Shown piece after piece: positions 7,227 through 12,041 of a stretch of DNA of 12,041 bases (position 1 is the stretch's first letter; the number at the start of each line of letters is the position of its first letter). The notes below the pieces were generated by a model. The model did no database searches, had not been told where the DNA came from, and worked only from the letters and a program-made list of their open reading frames with translations. Where the stretch lies: positions 1 to 12,041 of the forward strand of contig CAZUAH010000429.1 of the NCBI GenBank assembly GCA_964617665.1. The letters run 5' to 3'. This DNA comes from JADHUC01 sp964617665. GTDB lineage: Bacteria; Planctomycetota; Planctomycetia; Pirellulales; Pirellulaceae. A program made the translations under genes and the position numbers.

Positions 7227-8924
7227 ATGCCCACACTCGAAGTGCTCGACGGCCCGAACAAGGGCGAGGTTTTTCAGGTCGATCGCGATGAAGTAGTCGT
7301 GGGCCGGTTGCCGTACTGCGACATAGTCCTGGCTCAGAAGAACGTGTCTCGACAACACACGCGGATCGTTCGTTCCGGCAGCGCGTACTCTGTCGAAGAC
7401 ATGAACAGCACGAATGGCACGTTTCTAAATGGCAAGCGTGTTCGCCAAAGAACGCCCCTGAAGGACCAGGACCTTATTCGTATCTACAATGTTTCGATGC
7501 TCTTCCGGGAACTGGTGCATCAAGACGCGCCAGAGGTCCGGCCTGGCAAACCGGAGACCGTGGAGATAGGCGCTCCCGGGACGAAGACCGAGACGGAGCA
7601 GCCGCATCCGGAGGGGCTCGCCAGAGTCGCCGGAGCGATCAGCTCTCAGGCACGAAACGTCGGCGTCAACGTCTACGAGAAGCTCAAGACGGTTCTGGAC
7701 ATCAACAAGGCATTGGGGAGCACGCTGGACATCGACCAAGTGCTGCCGAAAATCCTAGACGGTCTGTTCACTGTCTTTCCCCAGTCGGATCGCGCGTACG
7801 TTCTCTTTCCGGACTCGGAGACTGGCCAGTTGGAGGTCAAGGCGCAGAAACAGAAGGAAGAAGGCACGCTGGCTTCGTCGTCATTGGGCCCAATCAGCCA
7901 CTCGGTCGCCAACCGCGTCATGTCGCAGGCGGACGCGATCCTGAGCGCCGACGGGATCGACGACGACGAGTTCGATATCAGCGAATCAGTGCTCGACTTC
8001 CCGATCCGTTCGATGATGTGCGCACCGCTACTGGGACCGATGCAGAAGCCGCTAGGGATCATTTATGTGGACACAAACGATCCCTATGAACATTTTCATG
8101 AAGATGATCTGGAGGTGTTGATCAGCGTCGCCGCCACCGCCGGCCAGGCCCTGGAATATGCACACGCGCACGAAGCCCAACTGCGACTGGACCGCCGAAA
8201 TCGAGAACTGGCAACGGCGAAAGAGGTGCAATTACACTTCCTGCCGCAGAACCGTCCCAATGTGCCCGGCTACCGGTTCTATGACTACTACAGTTCTGCA
8301 GAGGAGGTAGGTGGTGACTACTACGGCTACGTCCCTTTGCCCGACGGCCGAGTGGCCCTTGCATTGGGTGATGTGTCCGGCAAGGGGATTTCAGCGGCTT
8401 TGGTCATGGCGCGTCTGTGTAGCGAAGTCCGATATCGGCTGGTCACGGAAGATGATCCATGCATAGCCGTTCAGGCGTTGAATCGGGAGTTCTCGAAACC
8501 GGAAAACGATCCTTGGTTTGTGACCTTCGTTCTTTGCATCCTTGATCCACGTGAACACCAGGTTACGCTCGTCAACGCAGGGCATAAGCCACCCTTGCTT
8601 CGGAGGATCCAAACCGGAAAGATCGAGGAAGTTGGCGAGGATGCAGTCAGCATGCCTCTCGGATGTGATGAATCCGTCGAGTATGGGCCATTTACTATGT
8701 CGCTTGAACCGGGCGACGCCCTGTTCATCTACACAGATGGTATCAACGAAGCCATGAACTCGGACGGGAAACTGTACGGTGTGGACCGAGTCCGAGAGGC
8801 TATCGGAACAGGCCCGGAGAGAATTGGCGAGTTGGGCGATTTCCTTCTGGCCGACATGAGGCGATTCACCCGCGAGTACTCTCAGTCGGACGACATCTGC
8901 GTAATCGGTCTACAGCGGGAGTAA
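7227..8924 (+). CDS. FHA-GAF-PP2C serine phosphatase (SpoIIE/RsbU type)
   Basis: The 565-residue cytoplasmic protein has three domains. An FHA phosphothreonine-binding domain (about 4-95) shows Gly26-Arg27, Ser41-Arg-Gln-His44 and Asn60-Ser-Thr-Asn-Gly64, the peptide-binding residues. A Pro/Gly/Glu-rich linker (about 100-130) leads to a GAF sensory domain (about 150-312). A helical linker with AKEVQLHFLP (331-340), the switch-helix motif of the RsbU family, leads to the PP2C domain (about 345-563). There VGGDYYGY (Asp364), GDVSGKGISAAL (Asp382), NAGH (450-453), YTDGI (Asp504) and SDDICV (Asp555-Asp556) supply the metal ligands. It probably dephosphorylates a STAS protein, most simply the one encoded just upstream. 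The FHA and GAF domains would let phosphorylated partners and a small ligand or redox signal control it. GAAGGAG lies 9 nt before the ATG. The 204-nt gap upstream holds only a 6-bp hairpin (7150-7168) without a T-run. Confidence 0.95.
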   Translation: MPTLEVLDGPNKGEVFQVDRDEVVVGRLPYCDIVLAQKNVSRQHTRIVRSGSAYSVEDMNSTNGTFLNGKRVRQRTPLKDQDLIRIYNVSMLFRELVHQDAPEVRPGKPETVEIGAPGTKTETEQPHPEGLARVAGAISSQARNVGVNVYEKLKTVLDINKALGSTLDIDQVLPKILDGLFTVFPQSDRAYVLFPDSETGQLEVKAQKQKEEGTLASSSLGPISHSVANRVMSQADAILSADGIDDDEFDISESVLDFPIRSMMCAPLLGPMQKPLGIIYVDTNDPYEHFHEDDLEVLISVAATAGQALEYAHAHEAQLRLDRRNRELATAKEVQLHFLPQNRPNVPGYRFYDYYSSAEEVGGDYYGYVPLPDGRVALALGDVSGKGISAALVMARLCSEVRYRLVTEDDPCIAVQALNREFSKPENDPWFVTFVLCILDPREHQVTLVNAGHKPPLLRRIQTGKIEEVGEDAVSMPLGCDESVEYGPFTMSLEPGDALFIYTDGINEAMNSDGKLYGVDRVREAIGTGPERIGELGDFLLADMRRFTREYSQSDDICVIGLQRE

Positions 8925-8938
8925 CTGCAATTCGAACC

Positions 8939-9622
8939 ATGTCCTATTCCCTGCCTCCCCAGGCCGTTGCTTTCGATCTTGACGGCCTGATGTTCAACAC
9001 CGAGGACTTGTACGACGAAGTGGGCGCTGTGATTCTGCGTCGGCGGGGCAAGGAGTTCACAAGCGAACTGAAACGGAAGATGATGGGCCTCCCCTCCGGG
9101 CTCGCGCTTCAGGTAATGATCGACGCCCACGGCCTGGACGCGACGGTCGAGCAACTGGAGCAAGAATCGGATGCCATCTTCGCGGAAATCCTCGGACCAC
9201 GTCTCGCCCCGCTGGAAGGACTTGCGAAGTTACTGGATGCGTTGGAGGCGGCGTCCATACCAAAGGCTATCGCGACGAGCAGCCGTCGATCATTTGCGCA
9301 AAAGGTCCTCGGTCATTTCGACTTCGAGCCTCGGTTTCAGTTTCTTCTAACATCGGAAGACGTGCGCCAAGGCAAACCCCATCCGGAAATCTACCTTGCA
9401 GCCGCCGCACGATTCGGCCTGGAACCGGCGCAATTGCTGGTATTAGAGGATAGCGAAAACGGATGCCGCGCCGCCGTAGCCGCAGGCGCCTGCACCATCG
9501 CCGTGCCAAGCCCGCACAGCAGCAACCACGACTTTGACGGCGTTTACTTAGTGGCCAACAGCCTAGCCGACCGAAGGGTGTATGATGCGATCGGCATCCC
9601 TTTTCCGGGGCTTGACCATTAG
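8939..9622 (+). CDS. HAD-IA family hydrolase, beta-phosphoglucomutase-like
   Basis: The 227-residue protein belongs to the HAD superfamily, subfamily IA. Motif I is FDLDG with nucleophile Asp13 and acid/base Asp15; motif II is ATSS (Thr113/Ser114); motif III is Lys146 in QGKPHPEIY; motif IV is LEDSENG (Glu170-Asp171). A helical cap lies between about 20 and 88. The cap and the GKPHPEIY / EDSENG pair resemble beta-phosphoglucomutase and sugar- or nucleotide-phosphate phosphatases such as YcjU/YniC/GPH types; the substrate cannot be fixed from sequence. The gene starts 14 nt after the phosphatase stop, with no good ribosome site at normal spacing (a GGGAG overlaps the preceding stop, too far away), so translational coupling is likely. 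A role in the same signalling pathway is not indicated. Confidence 0.9.
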   Translation: MSYSLPPQAVAFDLDGLMFNTEDLYDEVGAVILRRRGKEFTSELKRKMMGLPSGLALQVMIDAHGLDATVEQLEQESDAIFAEILGPRLAPLEGLAKLLDALEAASIPKAIATSSRRSFAQKVLGHFDFEPRFQFLLTSEDVRQGKPHPEIYLAAAARFGLEPAQLLVLEDSENGCRAAVAAGACTIAVPSPHSSNHDFDGVYLVANSLADRRVYDAIGIPFPGLDH

Positions 9623-9638
9623 GCGCAAGGACGCATAT

Positions 9639-9712
9639 AGTAACGGGTTACGCTGAAGGCGGGATCCAGGATCGAGTGGTCGCTGTAAATCGTTGCGCAG
9701 GCAACCGTTACT
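9639..9712. repeat. Spaced inverted repeat after the HAD gene
   Basis: AGTAACGG (9639-9646) is inverted as CCGTTACT (9705-9712), with 58 nt between. The left arm also folds on itself (GTAAC-GG-GTTAC, 9640-9651). The element lies in the 180-nt gap between the HAD gene and the TsaC-YwlE gene; the gap holds no gene and no T-run terminator. Its role is unknown. Confidence 0.35.
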
Positions 9713-9802
9713 GACGCGGCGATGCCAATCACAGCCGTATTCCGCAGCCAGCTTTACGTGCCCGTTGCACCAAACTGAGTCCCTTCTACGTATTGAGCCT
9801 CC

Positions 9803-10960
9803 ATGCCCGCCATCGTACTCGCCCCAGGCTGCGCTGTCGACGAGCGCGATGCAGTCCGCCGCGCGGTGGGCGCATTGGCTGAAGGCAAACTGGTGGCCTT
9901 CCCAACGGAGACAGTCTACGGCCTTGCTGCCAACGTGATGGATGAAACGGCAGTGGTCAGGCTACTGGAAGCGAAGGGACGAGCATCTGGGAATCCGCTG
10001 ACATTGGCAATCCGCAGCGCAGACGAGCCATTGGAGAACAGGGCGGCGCTGCCGCCTGTCGCCGCCCGATTGGCTCGGCGGTGTTGGCCAGGACCAGTCA
10101 CTCTAGTGGTAGATAGTTCCTGTGTTGGCGGGATTGTCGATCGGATGTCCGCTCGTGTGCGGCAAGCTATCTTGCCTGCAGGCACGGTAGGTCTGCGAGT
10201 GCCAGACCATCCCTACATATTGTCGTGCATCGAGGAGATTTCCGGTCCGCTCGCGTTGACCAGCGCGAATCGTTCCGGTAGGGCGGATGCCGTGTCTGCA
10301 GAGGAGGTAGTCGAGGCATTGGGGGACGACGTGGAATTGGTTCTCAGCGATGGGCATAGCAAGTATGGTCAAGCGTCCACCGTGGTTCGCGTGATTGACA
10401 ACCAAGTGGAGGTTCTACGCGACGGCGCGCTGTCCGAATCGGCCCTCAAACGGTCCGCCAGTTTCGTAGTGTTGGTTGTCTGCACCGGCAATACCTGCCG
10501 CAGCCCAATGGCGCAAGTATTGTTGCAGAAACGAATCGCAGATAAGCTGGGATGCCTGGTCGACGAAGTGGAAGGCCATGGCGTTGTCGTCCGTTCGGCG
10601 GGCGTAGCGGGCGGAATCGGGGGCAAAGCTTCTGCCGAGGCACTCCGGGCGATGAGCCAGCGGTCGCTGGACCTTTCGGAACACGAAACTCAGGCCGTCA
10701 CTGATGTGCTCGTCCGCCAAGCAGACCTGATCCTTACCATGACACGTGGTCACCGCGAGATGATCGTGGCACAATGGCCTGATTCCGAGGCCAAAACGTC
10801 GCTACTCTGCCGCGACGGCGGCGATATATCGGATCCCATCGGCGGTGACGCAGAGTTGTACATTCGTTGTGCGGACCAAATAGATACTCATTTACGAAAC
10901 TGGGTGGAAGACATTGACTGGGAGAGTATCCCAAGTTTCAAGGACACGATCAGAGATTAA
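9803..10960 (+). CDS. tsaC: Fusion of threonylcarbamoyl-AMP synthase (TsaC/Sua5) and YwlE-like phosphatase
   Basis: The 385-residue protein has two enzymes end to end. Residues about 12-208 are a YrdC/TsaC domain, which makes threonylcarbamoyl-AMP from Thr, bicarbonate and ATP for tRNA t6A. Motifs: FPTETVYGLAA (33-43), KGRASGNPL (58-66), TSANRSG (153-159) and STVVR (192-196). Residues about 220-375 are a low-molecular-weight phosphatase: the P-loop is CTGNTCRSPMA with nucleophile Cys227 and Arg233; RSAGV (264-268), ADLILTMT (307-314) and the general acid Asp344 in DPIGG follow. Thr231 sits where YwlE has Thr11, the residue tied to phosphoarginine specificity; tyrosine phosphatases of the family have Ile there. 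The pattern RSAGV, GKAS, MT..H, DPIGG also follows YwlE closely. The ATG at 9803 lacks a clear ribosome site. rpiB follows after 4 nt. The fusion is seen directly; arginine-phosphatase activity is inferred. Confidence 0.95.
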   Translation: MPAIVLAPGCAVDERDAVRRAVGALAEGKLVAFPTETVYGLAANVMDETAVVRLLEAKGRASGNPLTLAIRSADEPLENRAALPPVAARLARRCWPGPVTLVVDSSCVGGIVDRMSARVRQAILPAGTVGLRVPDHPYILSCIEEISGPLALTSANRSGRADAVSAEEVVEALGDDVELVLSDGHSKYGQASTVVRVIDNQVEVLRDGALSESALKRSASFVVLVVCTGNTCRSPMAQVLLQKRIADKLGCLVDEVEGHGVVVRSAGVAGGIGGKASAEALRAMSQRSLDLSEHETQAVTDVLVRQADLILTMTRGHREMIVAQWPDSEAKTSLLCRDGGDISDPIGGDAELYIRCADQIDTHLRNWVEDIDWESIPSFKDTIRD

Positions 10961-10964
10961 TACA

Positions 10965-11405
10965 ATGCGAATTGCGATTGGCAGCGATCACCGGGGGCAC
11001 CACGTGAAGATCAAACTCCAGCAGACGCTCGAGCGGCTCGGACACGACGTGATCGTCGAAGGTGATGACAGCGCCAGTATCGACTATCCCGATGTAGCTT
11101 TTGCTGTTGGAGGAAAGGTCTCGCATGGCGAAGCAGACCGGGGGATCCTCATCTGCGGCACGGGGATTGGAATGGCTATCGCTGCCAACAAGTTCAAGGG
11201 CGTGCGGGCCGCGGCCGTGTACGATGAAATGCTGGCGGAGATGAGCCGACGCCACAACAACACCAATGTTCTATGCCTTCCAGGTGATTTGCTGGGTGAA
11301 CGGAATCTGGATCGCCTGATCGATATCTGGCTGAACACGGAATTCGAGGGTGGTCGTCACGCACGCCGCGTGGGGAAGATCATGGATGCCGAAAATAGTG
11401 GGTGA
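10965..11405 (+). CDS. rpiB: Ribose-5-phosphate isomerase B
   Basis: The enzyme interconverts ribose 5-phosphate and ribulose 5-phosphate in the non-oxidative pentose phosphate pathway. The protein has 146 residues, the usual RpiB length. It shows the N-terminal phosphate-site GSDHRGHHVK (Asp8, His9), IDYPD (39-43), the catalytic loop ILICGTGIGMAIAANK with Cys64, and MSRRHNNTNVLCLPG with His97 and Asn98. Having Cys64 places it with the Cys-type rather than the Mycobacterium Ser-type enzymes. The ATG at 10965 is chosen over an upstream in-frame start at 10914 because the family begins MRIAIGSDH; the longer start would sit inside the upstream gene. It lies 4 nt after the TsaC-YwlE stop and has only a weak ribosome site, so translation is probably coupled. 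rpiB (ywlF) also adjoins ywlE in Bacillus. Confidence 0.97.
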   Translation: MRIAIGSDHRGHHVKIKLQQTLERLGHDVIVEGDDSASIDYPDVAFAVGGKVSHGEADRGILICGTGIGMAIAANKFKGVRAAAVYDEMLAEMSRRHNNTNVLCLPGDLLGERNLDRLIDIWLNTEFEGGRHARRVGKIMDAENSG

Positions 11406-11773
11406 CTCTCGCTCCGATCGTAGGCCCATCAATCGCGGATCACTGCCGCCCAATGCTGCGAAAACTGCCATTACGGTGCATTCCAAGGCAGTGTGGCAGA
11501 AGCAGACATTCTGGTAGAGATGACCTTGCCGGTCTATTGGATATTGACGTAAACCGTCCACTTCTCTGGGGTTTGGTCAACAACGTCATCCCCGATGCCT
11601 ACCCAACCAGCGCCGTTCTCCACGGATCTTCACTGATTGGCATCAAACGTGCACTTTTTGTCTTGGCAGTACGTTTTGCCGCGAACTGAGACAACCAACA
11701 AGCCGTCTAAGTGATAGAGAGCCGGCAAAGCTCTGCTTGGAAAGACAAGCATCAGAGAAGAGAAAGCGAAACC
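11406..11773. other. Region without a convincing gene after rpiB
   Basis: These 368 nt contain no ORF with recognisable protein features on either strand. An open plus-strand frame of 95 codons (11402-11689, GTG start overlapping rpiB) has no ribosome site or family resemblance. There is no T-run terminator after rpiB. Weak pairings exist (ACTGCC 11464-11469 with GGCAGT 11487-11492). Nothing resembles a tRNA or a known riboswitch. Confidence 0.5.
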
Positions 11774-12041
11774 ATGGGAAGCCAAAACGATAGCGGAACA
11801 CTGGCGTTTGTTGAATTGCTCAGCGTCGCCGAGGGCATGTTGACCGATGCAGATAGGTCGTTCCAGGCCCCAATTGTGCTTCTCACAGTACGTCCTGAGC
11901 CAGACAAGAGTTGGCAAGCATTCACGCTGGCGGTGAGCCGGAAGCAAGCGAGACGGCTCAGAGATGACTTGACGGAGCTTCTGCAGGAGTTCCGGCGGCG
12001 CACTCTGCGAGCGCGTGGCCATGAAGTAGCGGCTCGGATTT
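11774..12041 (+). CDS. Unrecognised ORF, 5' part only, leaving the window
   Basis: From the ATG at 11774 a frame stays open to the window edge (89 codons, no stop seen). The N-terminal part is mixed (MGSQNDSGTLAFVELLSVAE). It is followed by a likely beta strand (FQAPIVLLTVRP) and an Arg/Leu-rich helix (SRKQARRLRDDLTELLQEF). I do not recognise a family. An in-frame GTG at 11711, just after a stop, is an alternative start. The Shine-Dalgarno signal is weak (GAGAAG about 13 nt upstream). A competing minus-strand ORF covers 11630-12022. I prefer the plus frame for its alternating strand/helix pattern and because all neighbours run that way, but this is only a moderate call. Confidence 0.45.
   Translation, partial: MGSQNDSGTLAFVELLSVAEGMLTDADRSFQAPIVLLTVRPEPDKSWQAFTLAVSRKQARRLRDDLTELLQEFRRRTLRARGHEVAARI

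Noticed and set aside
11630..12022. A 130-codon minus-strand ORF at the right edge (ATG at 12022)
   Set aside because: It is Cys/His/Leu-rich with no recognisable motif and would run opposite to the preceding genes. The overlapping plus frame looked more protein-like, though the choice is not certain.

Overview
The window looks like chromosomal DNA from a planctomycete (Planctomycetota, probably a Pirellulales-type lineage). The pointers are family-level: a stand-alone exported secretin C-terminal motif protein, a zinc-ribbon protein fused to many membrane segments, WD40 repeats, an FHA-GAF-PP2C phosphatase and a STAS protein whose serine motif reads MSSAMIG. This assignment is inference; no rRNA or other taxonomic marker is present. 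I see no tRNA, rRNA, CRISPR array, transposase or phage gene.

Layout. Positions 1-3757 are all on the minus strand. Read in transcription order they encode a 556-residue double zinc-ribbon multipass membrane protein, a 263-residue DUF4013-like membrane protein 33 nt downstream, a 244-residue exported protein carrying a lone secretin signature, and a WD40-repeat gene that runs off the left edge. The WD40 reading frame is broken by an in-frame TAG exactly where a repeat normally has Trp, and the repeats continue in the same frame beyond it. A 458-nt divergent region follows (3758-4215), and from there every gene is on the plus strand.

The plus-strand half begins with groES and groEL, separated by 133 nt holding two small hairpins, and closed by a strong intrinsic terminator at 6457-6495. 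Next come a STAS anti-anti-sigma protein and an FHA-GAF-PP2C (SpoIIE/RsbU-type) phosphatase, which together look like two parts of a partner-switching pathway; no RsbW-type kinase is in the window. A HAD-IA phosphatase lies 14 nt behind the phosphatase. After a 180-nt gap comes a gene fusing a TsaC/Sua5 (YrdC) tRNA-threonylcarbamoylation domain to a YwlE-like low-molecular-weight phosphatase. rpiB follows after only 4 nt. This reproduces, partly as a fusion, the ywlC-ywlE-ywlF (rpiB) neighbourhood known from Bacillus. The right end holds about 370 nt without a convincing gene and then the start of an unrecognised plus-strand ORF that leaves the window open.

Most genes are housekeeping or regulatory. 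The points most worth a second look are the decayed WD40 gene, the secretin motif detached from any secretin, and the TsaC-YwlE fusion, whose P-loop carries the Thr associated with phosphoarginine rather than phosphotyrosine specificity.
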